A DNA stretch of 64,000 bases from Aliiroseovarius sp. S1339 (GTDB taxonomy: Bacteria > Pseudomonadota > Alphaproteobacteria > Rhodobacterales > Rhodobacteraceae), in the NCBI RefSeq assembly GCF_023195695.1, contig NZ_JALPQG010000005.1, positions 124,001 to 188,000 on the forward strand, in the 5' to 3' direction. Position numbers and translations under genes: made by a program. Every line of letters begins with the position of its first letter. Position 1 is the stretch's first letter. Below the pieces are notes generated by a model, which worked only from the letters and a program-made list of their open reading frames with translations, was not told the origin of the DNA and searched no databases. Of this stretch, positions 43,551 to 53,271 are shown in pieces.

Positions 43551-43750
43551 ACTGGCATGTTAGCGACAAGGACGCTGCACACCAAGAACCGCGATGTGTC
43601 TGAGCCGAATATGGTCGGGCTTTAGAAAGCATGCGCCTTAGTCTGCAAGCCGGAAGTTTCGATAAGGCGCAGTGGTCGTAATCCGTCGACACGTTCAAGA
43701 CATCATGGCATCCCGCGACCGCAGGATCTTTGTTCTTGGCGCTGGCTGCG

Positions 43751-45478
43751 TCAATACTGGATATTTGCTGATCGAATATTGCCGTAAGCTGGGGTGAGTT
43801 TCAGGCCAGAGGCCACCATTTTTCGTTCCATCGCGTCAATAAGCGCTGTCCAGGCCACCGGCTCAACCCCGAAGCTCGTCTTGAAGTGGGCCGGCAAACC
43901 GTAGAACTGTCCAAGCATGGCAAAGGCAAGGCCATCACCCTTGTCGGCAGATTGAATCTGTTTGGTAATTTCCTTGACCGCCATTTCGATCTGCTTGCGC
44001 GCTCTCTCTCTTCTGGCGGGGTTTTTCACCAGTGACCCAAAGTGCTGGTATGCAACCACCACGGCCAACGCGAGAGAGACTGGCTGCTGCGAATACCGCT
44101 CTGATACAGCCTCTGCGAAACCGTCACCAGATTTCAAATGCTCCTCTATTAAGGTGAAAACTTCGCTGATGGCATCGCCCCAAGATCGACCCGCAGCAGC
44201 CTTCTCCAAAGCTTCACGCCCTCCATGACTTTCAGCGATCCACGAAGAGAGTATCAACACCGACGCCAATCGTTTTCGCTCTTGCCAAAAGGCTTCAAGC
44301 AGGTCGGCGAACCGCTCCGCGTTGATCGGTGCAAGCGACATCGCTTCTATGAAATGGATATGCCGCAACGTGTCCGGATCACGCCCTGCGGCCGCCAATT
44401 TCGCAGAACCGTCAACCAAATCAAGTTCATGTACGAAAGCTTCGTAGTCGCCATCACATAGGGCTGCGAGCGCTTTGACTGATGCCGCCTCTGCGACGCT
44501 GTCCATCTTGTCGGCTTCTGCGCAGGCCCGCGCGTTGCGGCCCGCCGTCAAGAAATACAAAGCGCGGTTGAACCGATCATCGTCGTCTCGTTTGTAAGTG
44601 ATGCTTGACCACAATGCGCGGATGGGTGTGACAACGACAAACGTTGAGAGGAAGGCGTCGAGTGATCCGAGCCATGTGATCCCTGCCGCCGCCGCGGATA
44701 CTTCGCTTGTAAACGCATCCCAGGTTTCGGACTTGCGCAGAACATCGACAATATCGAACAGGTCTTCGTTGATCGCGAGCGCCCGCACGGCCCGAAACAA
44801 CTCCTCGCCGTTAACGGTAGGTGCGCTTGCGCCAAATGCAATGGCGGCAACGATCCGCACCATCGCCGCCGCCCCAATCGCCAATACCGTGTTGGCCGCG
44901 ACATAGGCAGAAGGTGACAGGCCGGATGTCGAGAAGTTCTTCATAAACTTCCGCTGGGCCAAAAAATGCAGACCAAGCGCGACAAATCCCGCGATCTGGA
45001 TCGCAACCGCCGCTTTGAAAGCGACACTGGTCTGCGTCGCTGGTGAATATTGCGCAGTCAGAAACCACGCCTGAAGGCCATGCGCCGCCAATGAAAGCAG
45101 CGGAGGGGGACAACGGAACCCGACATAATAGATTGTTCGTTCCCGCGTCATATTGTTGCGAGCCGGGGTCAGAAGAAGAACGACCAGGCCAAAAAAGATA
45201 TTGAGCAATTCCACAAATGGCCAAGCGGCGGCTTCTGAAACGCGCGTCAGGCCGAATTGCGCGAAGAACCGGCGAGGCTCATTGCTTTGCACATAAGCAA
45301 CAGACGCTTCTCGTAAGCCTGGATCACCGGTAACGCCTTTGGCAATCATGGACGTCTGATATCCGATAGTGATCAAGCGTAAAGCTGCACCAATAACGAA
45401 CGCCCAAATCGACGTTTCCTGCCAGCCAATCGCCCAAAAAACGGTCATCGCCAAACCCAGGATGATCGTCCCAACCAT
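43751..45478 (-). CDS. large membrane protein of unknown function
   Basis: A 575-residue protein with about six to seven hydrophobic helices in residues 1-235 and a soluble, alpha-helical C-terminal part of about 330 residues. I recognise no family or catalytic motif. The soluble part is rich in Ala, Glu and Leu helices that could be TPR-like. ATG 45478 is chosen because AAGGA lies eight bases upstream; an upstream GTG at 45508 in frame is possible. It stands alone between a phospholipase-D gene and xylB. Confidence 0.72.
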   Translation of the reverse strand: MVGTIILGLAMTVFWAIGWQETSIWAFVIGAALRLITIGYQTSMIAKGVTGDPGLREASVAYVQSNEPRRFFAQFGLTRVSEAAAWPFVELLNIFFGLVVLLLTPARNNMTRERTIYYVGFRCPPPLLSLAAHGLQAWFLTAQYSPATQTSVAFKAAVAIQIAGFVALGLHFLAQRKFMKNFSTSGLSPSAYVAANTVLAIGAAAMVRIVAAIAFGASAPTVNGEELFRAVRALAINEDLFDIVDVLRKSETWDAFTSEVSAAAAGITWLGSLDAFLSTFVVVTPIRALWSSITYKRDDDDRFNRALYFLTAGRNARACAEADKMDSVAEAASVKALAALCDGDYEAFVHELDLVDGSAKLAAAGRDPDTLRHIHFIEAMSLAPINAERFADLLEAFWQERKRLASVLILSSWIAESHGGREALEKAAAGRSWGDAISEVFTLIEEHLKSGDGFAEAVSERYSQQPVSLALAVVVAYQHFGSLVKNPARRERARKQIEMAVKEITKQIQSADKGDGLAFAMLGQFYGLPAHFKTSFGVEPVAWTALIDAMERKMVASGLKLTPAYGNIRSANIQY

Positions 45479-45802
45479 AATCGGATCCTTCCCCTGCTTT
45501 GCTGGCACTTTCGCTCTTCAGTGGAATTATCGGGTGTCGGAGTTACCCCAGTCAAGCGTGGCTAAACCTGCAGGATTTCACGACCTTGCACGGAAAACCG
45601 ACCAGGCGGCAAAATGTCGAAGTTGACCGGTGGCATGATCATATCTCGGATCGTCGCGTTTCGTCCAAGGTTGAGGCGAATATCAAAGCTTCCGTGGCCT
45701 CGCTCGGTTCGATCTGTGAACCGTTCTCTTGAAATGCGGTTTGGTGATATTGACGAAAACGGCTTAGAAATAGTGACCCAACAACACTTGAAAGGTGTTT
45801 GA
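45479..45802. other. intergenic region before xylB
   Basis: About 320 bases between the divergent membrane-protein and xylB genes. Short frames show no family features. It presumably holds both promoters, but I see no convincing consensus box or dyad. Confidence 0.4.
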
Positions 45803-47254
45803 ATGACGTTTCTCGGTATTGACCTTGGAACCTCTGGTTTGCGGGCATTGCTCGTGGATGCAGACGGCGCGCCGATCGGCGCAACGGAACGTCACTATGG
45901 TGTTGAGCACCCGCACCCGGGTTGGTCCGAACAGGATCCGGCGAACTGGATTGCTGCTTTGGGTGCTGCCGTCGATGAAATGCGCGAAACCTACCCTTCG
46001 TTTGCTGACCTGCGCGGGATTGGAGTTGCGGGCCATATGCACGGTGCCACGCTCTTGGGCGAGGCCGGAGAGGTATTGCGGCCGTGTATTCTGTGGAATG
46101 ACACACGCTCTCATGCCGAGGCAACAGAACTGGATCAAGCGGACGGTGTGCGTGCGCTTTCGGGCAATATCGTCTTTCCGGGTTTTACCGCCCCGAAACT
46201 GCAATGGGTGCGCAACAACGAACCCGACATCTTTAGGAAAATCGCCAAGGTTCTGCTGCCCGCAGCTTATCTGAATTACTATCTGACCGGCGATTACGTT
46301 GCCGACATGTCCGATAGTGCCGGCACATCCTGGTTGGATGTCGGAAAGCGGGCTTGGTCGGACCGACTGTTAGAGGCAAGCCACATGCGGCGCGACCAGA
46401 TGCCCCGCCTTGTGGAAGGGTCGGACGCGGCGGGCACACTGCGCAATGAACTGGCACAGCAATGGGGGCTGAGCAATGCCGTCACAGTCGCGGGCGGCGC
46501 TGGTGACAACGCGGCAGCGGCCTGCGGCATTGGCGCGCTGGATGAAGGGCAGGGTTTCGTGTCGCTTGGCACCTCTGGTGTGCTGCTGGCTGCACGCGAT
46601 GGATATCGGCCCGCACCCGAGACGGCAGTGCACACTTTCTGTCATGCCATCCCCGACCGCTGGTATCAGATGGGTGTGATGCTTTCGGCGACGGACAGCC
46701 TCAACTGGCTCGCCCGTATTATCGGCAAGACCCCGTCCGAACTAACGGCGGCGCTTGGGGACAGTGTTCATGCTCCGGGGAAGGTGCGCTTTCTACCTTA
46801 TCTTTCGGGCGAAAGGACGCCGCATAATGACGCCGAAATCCGCGGCGGTTTTACCGGGCTGTCTACCGGCACCACACAAGAAGATCTGACCCGTGCCGTT
46901 CTTGAAGGCGTGGCATTTGGCTTGCGTGATAGCTTCGACGCGCTCGCGGCGACAGGCGCGAAGATGGAAAAGATCATAGCGATCGGCGGCGGAAGTGCTT
47001 CACGATATTGGTTGCAGTTGATTTCGACAACTCTTGGTGTGCCGCTTGAATTACCGGGCTCGGGAGAGTTCGGCGCCGCACTTGGATCGGCGCGGTTGGG
47101 TATGATTGCATCCACTGGTGCCGCGTCGGAAAGCGTTATCTCGCCGCCAGACATTCATGATGAAGTGCGCCCCGACAAAGAACAAAGCGCCGCATTTGAA
47201 GGGGCGTATCACGCGTTCCGCGCGGCCTATCCGGGGATCAAAGCCATTCAGTAA
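45803..47254 (+). CDS. xylB: xylulokinase
   Basis: A 483-residue FGGY-family kinase that phosphorylates D-xylulose with ATP. Key segments are G-I-D-L-G-T-S-G-L-R-A at the start, G-H-M-H-G-A-T-L-L, I-L-W-N-D-T-R-S, catalytic Asp in G-A-G-D-N-A-A, and F-L-P-Y-L-S-G-E-R-T-P-H. Length is typical. Xylose isomerase does not follow, and no pentose genes adjoin it. The polyol transporter about 14 kb downstream could supply sugar alcohols that are oxidised to xylulose. Confidence 0.93.
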   Translation: MTFLGIDLGTSGLRALLVDADGAPIGATERHYGVEHPHPGWSEQDPANWIAALGAAVDEMRETYPSFADLRGIGVAGHMHGATLLGEAGEVLRPCILWNDTRSHAEATELDQADGVRALSGNIVFPGFTAPKLQWVRNNEPDIFRKIAKVLLPAAYLNYYLTGDYVADMSDSAGTSWLDVGKRAWSDRLLEASHMRRDQMPRLVEGSDAAGTLRNELAQQWGLSNAVTVAGGAGDNAAAACGIGALDEGQGFVSLGTSGVLLAARDGYRPAPETAVHTFCHAIPDRWYQMGVMLSATDSLNWLARIIGKTPSELTAALGDSVHAPGKVRFLPYLSGERTPHNDAEIRGGFTGLSTGTTQEDLTRAVLEGVAFGLRDSFDALAATGAKMEKIIAIGGGSASRYWLQLISTTLGVPLELPGSGEFGAALGSARLGMIASTGAASESVISPPDIHDEVRPDKEQSAAFEGAYHAFRAAYPGIKAIQ

Positions 47255-47330
47255 ACAGGAGCCCAACGCGCGTGCGTACAGACCGTCTCAACGCGACGAG
47301 GGCGTGCCTGCGGTTTTCTAAGCGCCGAGC

Positions 47331-47501
47331 TTACGCGGGGGCTGTTTTGGGAATGCTCTTTCGCGAAACCAAGTTACGCAGAAAGGACAGGCCGGTTTTG
47401 AAAGCTTGCGCGATATACTCGCTGCGCATCTGACGGGCCTTAATGATGTATCTGTCGGCATCAATCTGTGCCGGGGATACCAGGGATATGCGCGAACTCA
47501 T
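47331..47501 (-). CDS. small basic protein, possibly RSP_7527/DUF1127-like
   Basis: A 56-residue frame with M-S-S-R-I-S at the start, I-x-K-A-R-x-M-R-S-E-Y-I-A in the middle and a basic tail. The size and D-x-x-Y-I-x-x-A-R-x-M-R pattern recall small conserved Rhodobacteraceae proteins of unknown function. GAGAG lies about eight bases before ATG 47501. The family link is tentative. Confidence 0.45.
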   Translation of the reverse strand: MSSRISLVSPAQIDADRYIIKARQMRSEYIAQAFKTGLSFLRNLVSRKSIPKTAPA

Positions 47502-47705
47502 GGTCTTTACTCTCATTTTGCACGGCAACATCGCCGATCCCGATACATGAGGCGGTGCAACGCAAACTTCAAATCATAACCGTTATGCACGCCATACATG
47601 GGGTTCCGGACGGGTGCGCTAGCCAGAAACCGCGCTAAGTTACGGCCTGCCAGCCCGGTCAGAAGACAAGCCCGTCATAGAAATCGTCAAGCTGAAGACA
47701 ATTCC

Positions 47706-48173
47706 TTAATTGCGGGTAGCCATCGCCGCAAAACAACCCTGTTTTGCATTGTGAATATGGACGAACTCTATCTCGGTATTTTCGAATAACTTGTTCAAGC
47801 TCTGGGCAAGGTCGTCGCCATTCACAACGTCCGCATCAACCATCATTTTTTGCTTGTTGAACCCACGAACGGAAAGGACACGCCGCGCAAGAACTGCGGG
47901 AACTTCGTCAATGTCGACATGGGCTTGTGTTGCATCCTTTCTGACATAAATCGCGTGCGTGGCAGCAAAGGGTGTGCTGCCACCGAGATGTTGATAACTC
48001 AGCAAAAATAATTCCTCACCGATCTTTGCGTCTTGCAGACTTACGCGACAGGGGAAACCCGGCTGAGAATCCGCCGTTACTTTCAAGATATTCCTTGTTT
48101 TGAGGTCGGCGTCTGACAGTGAGAACAGGTCTTCGAAATACGCTTTGGGAAGTGGATGAATTTGAAAGGTCAT
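47706..48173 (-). CDS. DUF1203-family protein
   Basis: A 155-residue protein. The sequence Q-P-G-F-P-C-R-V-S-L-Q-D-A-x-I-G-E-E-L-F-L-L-S-Y-Q-H-L then T-P-F-A-A-T-H-A-I-Y-V matches the DUF1203 pattern. Function is unknown. Start ATG 48173 is set by GGAG six bases upstream. It is slightly more AT-rich than the operons around it. Confidence 0.8.
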   Translation of the reverse strand: MTFQIHPLPKAYFEDLFSLSDADLKTRNILKVTADSQPGFPCRVSLQDAKIGEELFLLSYQHLGGSTPFAATHAIYVRKDATQAHVDIDEVPAVLARRVLSVRGFNKQKMMVDADVVNGDDLAQSLNKLFENTEIEFVHIHNAKQGCFAAMATRN

Positions 48174-48673
48174 CGGGAACTCCAATGTTAAGGTCGCAAG
48201 TATAATATGACTGTTTGCAAAACGTTCCGACCCGAACCCTGCGCAAAAAGAAGCCGACCCATGGAACTCTCGAGGGTCGGCGTTGGGATACATAGGTGCC
48301 CGGCGCGTCGCCCAGCGGCACGGGGTATGGTGGTTATCGGGCGGGTGCTCTTCTCAAAGTCTGGCAAGACCCTTTATTGCAAAGGCTTACGCTGTCAAAG
48401 ATCGAAGAGGGCCAGCAGCCACGTGGGCCCCGCAAACAGGTCAGACACGCATCTGCATTGGGCCAGTGCCAAAATCAGCTTCAAGAATGTCTTGCGATGT
48501 AGAAGTCATCCACACAGGCCGTTTGAACCGAACAGCGTTGAGGGTCTGGCGGACGGATCCTTCAACCAGTCGCCATGGGCGGGTCGGTATATAGCTTACT
48601 GCTGGTGGCAATTCGAGGGTCTCGGCAACCAAAGTTATTTGCCCGATTTCGTTCGATGGAATGCTCGTTTTCG
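48174..48673. other. gene-poor stretch, possible coding remnant
   Basis: About 500 bases with no gene I can support. A minus-strand frame over about 48441-48670 gives protein-like sequence (I-P-T-R-P-W-R-L-V-E-G-S-V-R, then F-K-R-P-V-W-M) but has no start of its own and is stop-interrupted further on. It may be the remnant of an unidentified gene downstream of the transporter operon. Confidence 0.35.
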
Positions 48674-49948
48674 TCAGCTTCGGCCCTTCCAAGGCACCAG
48701 AAGGTTTTCGGCCTTGCTCATTAGGATGTCGATGGCAAAGCCAATGACACCGATAAGGATGATCCCCATTAACACGATATCGGTCAGTTGGAATTTTGAG
48801 GCGACCATGATCATCATACCCGCACCTTCCGATGCAGCGACAAGCTCGGCGGCCACGACGGTGCCCCAACACACACCCATTGCCACGCGCGCGCCTGTGA
48901 AAATCTCGGGCAGTGAATTGGGCATGATCACGTAGCGCATGATCTGAAACTTGCTTGCACCAAGCGAATAGGCCGCGTGAACCTTTGAGATATTCACCCC
49001 TGACACTCCTGCACGAGCTGAAATCGCCATGATCCAGAGCGAGGCCAGGAACAACAGGATAATCTTTCCGGACTCACCGATACCGAACCAAATGATAACC
49101 AGTGGGATCAGGGCGAGTGGAGGAACCGGACGCATGAATTCTACGATCGGTTCGAACCAGCCGCGGAACCAATTGGACAATCCCATCGCGTATCCCAGCG
49201 GGATGCCCAAGAGCGCACCAAAGAAGAAACCAGCGATCACCCGAAATAGCGAATAGCCAAGGTGCTTCCACAATGTGCTGTCGCGATAGCCCTCATTTGA
49301 GATTTCGATCGCGCGGCCCACCACAGCCTCGGGCGGCGGCAGCCAGATCGGCTCCATTTGCAGGCCTCTGGGCGGCGCAAAGCTGATTGCGCCCTTGTCG
49401 GTCAGGGCAAAACGGCCCGCCGCTGTTTTGATCGAGCCGCTGTCACCGATCTCGACTCCATCAATGGCCACCACACGCGCGCCTTCACTGCGTTTGACCT
49501 CGTCGTTTCTGTCAAACAAGATCGTGGTCGATCGCGAGGCGCTCATCGCCACCGCGTCGTTTTTGGCGATGCCTTCGCCCTCTTCAACCGTGAATTTCTC
49601 AGCCGTTTCGCCAAAATCGAAAACGCGGACCGACACGGTGGCATCGTCGCGTGCGCCGTCTTCGGTTTCCAGCGTGTAGGTGAAGGAGGTATCGCCCACA
49701 AACGGCCCCGGCGCATGCAGGAAACCGGGAACCCAATCAGAACCCGTAAACGACCCCCAGATCAGGAATATCGTCGCCACCGACACAATCGACGCGATCC
49801 GGTTCGAGGTCACAGCGCTTTCGTCGCCGAACGTCACGGTTTTCAACGATGTATAATCTTGAACCGAGCGTCGCAGGAAGAACCTGACCACCAAAAAAGA
49901 CACCGTGAAGATCGCCACATAGACTCCAAGGATAAGCAAACCAATCAT
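48674..49948 (-). CDS. ABC transporter permease, TauC/SsuC-like with large insertion
   Basis: A 424-residue permease; ordinary TauC/SsuC proteins are about 250-280. The extra length is N-terminal: two hydrophobic helices (about 3-25, 52-70) and a hydrophilic domain (about 75-210), probably periplasmic. The standard permease core follows with the coupling loop A-A-Y-S-L-G-A-S-K-F-Q-I-M-R-Y-V-I-M-P. The added domain might contact the binding protein or sense substrate. It overlaps the ATPase gene by four bases and is last in the operon. Confidence 0.87.
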   Translation of the reverse strand: MIGLLILGVYVAIFTVSFLVVRFFLRRSVQDYTSLKTVTFGDESAVTSNRIASIVSVATIFLIWGSFTGSDWVPGFLHAPGPFVGDTSFTYTLETEDGARDDATVSVRVFDFGETAEKFTVEEGEGIAKNDAVAMSASRSTTILFDRNDEVKRSEGARVVAIDGVEIGDSGSIKTAAGRFALTDKGAISFAPPRGLQMEPIWLPPPEAVVGRAIEISNEGYRDSTLWKHLGYSLFRVIAGFFFGALLGIPLGYAMGLSNWFRGWFEPIVEFMRPVPPLALIPLVIIWFGIGESGKIILLFLASLWIMAISARAGVSGVNISKVHAAYSLGASKFQIMRYVIMPNSLPEIFTGARVAMGVCWGTVVAAELVAASEGAGMMIMVASKFQLTDIVLMGIILIGVIGFAIDILMSKAENLLVPWKGRS

Positions 49949-50751
49949 TGCGTGTCCTCCGTGCGGCCCATGATTTCTTCTTCCATGTCCCAGATCATTT
50001 CGAGGATTTCTTCGCGGGTGTCAGCATAGCCTTCTGCATGTTTAACTTCGCGTAAATCTGCATCTACACCCATATCTGCAAAGGGCAGATTATATTCCTT
50101 GTGGATGCGGCCCGGGCGTGGGGCCATGACCAGAAGGCGTTCGCCCAACAACACTGCTTCTTCCACCGAATGGGTGATGAGGATGATGGTTTTGCCGGTT
50201 TCTTTCCAAAGTTTAAGAACAAGCCCTTGCATCTTTTCTCGCGTAAGCGCGTCAAGCGCACCAAGCGGTTCGTCCATCAAGATCACATCGGGGTCGTTGG
50301 CAAGACAGCGGGCAAGCGCCACGCGCTGCTGCATTCCGCCGGAAAGCTCATAGATCGCCTTGTCTTTGAAGTCCCCCAAACCGGTGACGTCAAGCAGGTG
50401 GTCGACATGTCCGGCCCACTCGGGTTCGGTTTGGCCTTTCATTCGCGGGCCGAAACTTACGTTGCCGCGAACGTCCATCCATTCGAACAGGGCACCTTGT
50501 TGAAACACCATCCCGCGTTCGGCATTCGGGCCAGTGACGACGTGTCCATTCAGTTCGATGCGCCCTTCCGTCGGCGCAAGAAATCCCGCGACAATGTTCA
50601 GCAATGTGGTCTTGCCGCAACCGGATGGCCCAAGAACGCTCAGCAATTCGCCTGTCTGCAACTCAAGCGAAACATCCTTAAGCGCCTGGACATGGGTGCC
50701 GTTTGGAAGGTCGAAACGCATAGAGATGTTTTCGATCGAAAGTGTGGCCAT
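49945..50751 (-). CDS. ABC transporter ATPase, TauB/SsuB-like
   Basis: A 268-residue ATPase. Walker A is G-P-S-G-C-G-K-T-T, the signature L-S-G-G-M-Q-Q-R-V-A-L-A-R, Walker B V-I-L-M-D-E-P, and the switch His lies in I-T-H-S-V-E-E-A. This form is typical of nitrate/sulfonate/taurine importers. ATG 50751 (M-A-T-L-S-I) is preferred over an upstream in-frame start at 50763. It lies between the binding-protein and permease genes. Confidence 0.92.
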   Translation of the reverse strand: MATLSIENISMRFDLPNGTHVQALKDVSLELQTGELLSVLGPSGCGKTTLLNIVAGFLAPTEGRIELNGHVVTGPNAERGMVFQQGALFEWMDVRGNVSFGPRMKGQTEPEWAGHVDHLLDVTGLGDFKDKAIYELSGGMQQRVALARCLANDPDVILMDEPLGALDALTREKMQGLVLKLWKETGKTIILITHSVEEAVLLGERLLVMAPRPGRIHKEYNLPFADMGVDADLREVKHAEGYADTREEILEMIWDMEEEIMGRTEDTQ

Positions 50752-50825
50752 CGGACCCCTCAAGAACTCTTGTGAACAATGCGATGACGCGAGAGATTCT
50801 GCTCTCGCGTCATCGCGTTTTCTGC

Positions 50826-51830
50826 TTACATGCTGCCAGCGCCGGTCAGCGGACCGGTGTTTACGGCATTTTCGTAAGTCTCAAGCGCGCTGTCGATTGA
50901 CCCCGCTTCCACGAAGACGTCTGCGACTTCCTTCATGTAGCTCTGGGCCGTCCCACCAAGCCAACCTTCGCCCAACTGTTCTTCGATGCTCGGAAAGCTG
51001 AAGGTCGAGATCGTTTCCATCGTGGCTGCTTCATCCATCCCCGCGTCCTTAGCGATAAGAGGCAGCATCTCTGCATGGTTCGCCTCGTCCGCCCACATGG
51101 CGTTCGCGTCTGCTGTCACTTTCAGAAACTTTGCGACCATATCGCCATTCTCGGCGACCCAGCCTGCCGGGCCAGATGTGACATCAAAAACAAGAATGCC
51201 AAGCGCGGTCTTTTCATCACCGGATAGAAGCACGTTGCCATGTTCAAGCGCACGGCGCAGCGAACCGCCCCAGCCACAGAACATATCAATCGCGCCTTGG
51301 GCGATAGCAGCCGCACCATCCGGTGGATCCATATCGACGACGTCCATGCTGGCGACATCAACACCAAAATGGCTCATCTGCTTCAGAAACCCGTAATGCG
51401 CAGCTGTCCCGAGGGGTACCGCCACTCGTTTTCCGGCCAGTTCTGCGGCGTTTGAGGCGTCGATCTCAAGCTCGGACCGCACGACGCAGTTATCATTGTC
51501 TGCATAGCTGACCGCAACGTCGAGAATCTGAAGATCCTGCCCAGCCGAGGTGGCGACGACGAAGGGCGGCATACCCTGGCTGACTGACAGATGCACATCG
51601 CCCGACGCCATTGCGGCAGACATTTTGACGCCACTTTCGAAGCTGACCCAGTTGATGTCGACGCCGAGGGTTTCTTCGTAAGTACCCATCTGCTTGGCGT
51701 ATTCAAATGGCATTGGCCATTCGAGGAAATACGCGACGGTGATTTCTTCGGCCGCGGCCTGCGTGGCGCCAAGCATCGCGGCACCAGCTGACAGCGCAGC
51801 AATTACGGTGTTTATCGTCTTCGATTTCAT
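50826..51830 (-). CDS. TauA-like substrate-binding protein
   Basis: A 334-residue periplasmic protein with a signal peptide (A-A-A-E near residue 28). It has the taurine-binding-protein pattern: V-A-Y-F-L-E-W-P-M-P-F-E, S-G-D-V-H-L-S-V-S-Q-G-M-P-P-F-V, and D-M-F-C-G-W-G-G-S. Closest in type to TauA, so taurine or a related sulfonate is the likely ligand. The taurine enzymes tpa and xsc are not nearby. First gene of the operon, divergent from a LysR regulator. Confidence 0.86.
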   Translation of the reverse strand: MKSKTINTVIAALSAGAAMLGATQAAAEEITVAYFLEWPMPFEYAKQMGTYEETLGVDINWVSFESGVKMSAAMASGDVHLSVSQGMPPFVVATSAGQDLQILDVAVSYADNDNCVVRSELEIDASNAAELAGKRVAVPLGTAAHYGFLKQMSHFGVDVASMDVVDMDPPDGAAAIAQGAIDMFCGWGGSLRRALEHGNVLLSGDEKTALGILVFDVTSGPAGWVAENGDMVAKFLKVTADANAMWADEANHAEMLPLIAKDAGMDEAATMETISTFSFPSIEEQLGEGWLGGTAQSYMKEVADVFVEAGSIDSALETYENAVNTGPLTGAGSM

Positions 51831-52147
51831 ATCTAACTCCCTGTGGATATGTTGACCTTTCCACCTTGTTGGCGTTTAGGTCGCAGTCTTTTTTTGATCC
51901 AGCATCAACCACATTCTGGTCTTGCGAACATGAGGTCTCTTATCACGCGGCAATCAAACGTCTTTGGATGTGTGTCCACCTGTTGATTGTCGCTGCGCCC
52001 TTTCATGCTCGTATGCTTCGGGTTGGAACGCTTTCACAATTTGCCGGTTCCAGAGACGCATTTCTTCCAGTTTCGAATTATTGAGACTATTATTCTCATT
52101 AAATTTGAGAATCAGCCGCGCCGCTGGTAGACGTCAGGACTGTGACC
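51831..52147. other. divergent promoter region between tauA-like and LysR genes
   Basis: About 315 bases with no gene. Its LysR-proximal end holds the evenly spaced TGAGA/TCTCA array at 52082-52112. The rest shows AT-rich patches (a T-run near 51890) but no promoter box I would defend. Confidence 0.5.
52082..52112. promoter_or_regulatory. periodic TGAGA/TCTCA array, candidate LysR site
   Basis: TGAGA (52082-52086), TCTCA (52094-52098) and TGAGA (52106-52110) are separated by exactly 7 bases each, a 12-base period. The second pair extends to ATTCTCA/TGAGAAT. Two overlapping dyads like this resemble the recognition and activation half-sites of LysR regulators. It lies 36 bases before the LysR ATG. 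Confidence 0.55.
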
Positions 52148-53122
52148 ATGCCACGAAAACCCATTCGCAAAAATCTGAGCTTGAAATGGCTGGAGTTGTT
52201 CCAGATTTGCGCCCAAAAGGGCTCTTTGCAGGCGGCAGCCAAAGAAACCGGACTTACGGTCAGCACCGTCTCGCACCATCTGCGCAACCTCGAAGACCAT
52301 CTGGGCGTCGAGCTGCTCAACCACGCGCGCAGACCGATGGTTCTTACCCAAAAAGGGCACGTATTTCTGCGCAACATTGATGACGCTCTTTACTCCATTC
52401 GCAAAGCCGAGGCGGAAGCTTCGGCCGGAAGCATTTCCGAGGCGAGATATTTGCGACTGGGCGCGATCGAGGATTTCGACAGCGACATCATTCCTGACCT
52501 TGCTGTGTACCTGTCGACAAACATGCCGCACTGCGACTTCCTGTATCATACCGGTTCCAGCCATTCGATCATCGAGATGCTGCGCAACCGTCAGCTGGAC
52601 CTCGGCATTGCCAGCATTCCGACAGAGCGGTTTCGCGACCTGCAAGTCCTTCCGCTTCTGAATGATCCTTTTGTGATGGTTCTTCCGATAGACGCCGAGC
52701 AATCGCTTGCGGATGTCGTCGAGGGGCGCACAAAACTTCCGTTCCTGCGGTTTTCCGGCGATCTGGTCATCGCGGGCCAGATTGAAGCACATCTTCGCAG
52801 GCATGGCTTGTCATCGGCGAACAGGTTTGAGTGTGACAACAATCAGACGCTGATGGCGATGGTGGCTGCCGGTGCTGGCTGGACTATTTCCACCCCGCTT
52901 CTGTTTTCACGGGCCAAACGGTTCCAGCCAAAGCTGCGATTGCACCGCTTTCCCGGCAAGGGGTTTGCACGAACTTTGGCAATCGTGCTGACACCGGACT
53001 GTTCACGGTCGATGTGCGATCTTGTCGACAACAATGTGCGCACTCTTGTGAACACACATGCGATTGGCCCACTTCATCAAAGCGTTCCTTGGCTTGCAGA
53101 CAGCTTCAACCTCATCACCTGA
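52148..53122 (+). CDS. LysR-family regulator
   Basis: A 324-residue regulator. The N-terminal helix-turn-helix has W-L-E-L-F-Q-I-C-A-Q-K-G-S-L-Q-A-A-A and T-V-S-T-V-S-H-H-L-R-N-L-E. The effector domain follows to the C-terminus. It is divergent from the TauABC-like operon and precedes the flavoprotein and HpsN genes on its own strand, so it probably controls both arms. ATG 52148 is used; a GTG two codons earlier is possible. Confidence 0.88.
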   Translation: MPRKPIRKNLSLKWLELFQICAQKGSLQAAAKETGLTVSTVSHHLRNLEDHLGVELLNHARRPMVLTQKGHVFLRNIDDALYSIRKAEAEASAGSISEARYLRLGAIEDFDSDIIPDLAVYLSTNMPHCDFLYHTGSSHSIIEMLRNRQLDLGIASIPTERFRDLQVLPLLNDPFVMVLPIDAEQSLADVVEGRTKLPFLRFSGDLVIAGQIEAHLRRHGLSSANRFECDNNQTLMAMVAAGAGWTISTPLLFSRAKRFQPKLRLHRFPGKGFARTLAIVLTPDCSRSMCDLVDNNVRTLVNTHAIGPLHQSVPWLADSFNLIT

Positions 53123-53271
53123 AAGCGCCATGGCCGGTCGCGTCGCGATCCCTTTCAGTAGTGTGATTTTCTTTCATATAACTTTTGATTTTATCTGAAA
53201 GGCGCTGCCAAGATTGCGAACTGCGACAAGCCACGACCCTATCGTTGGAAACGCATGTTGGAGCCCCCTCA

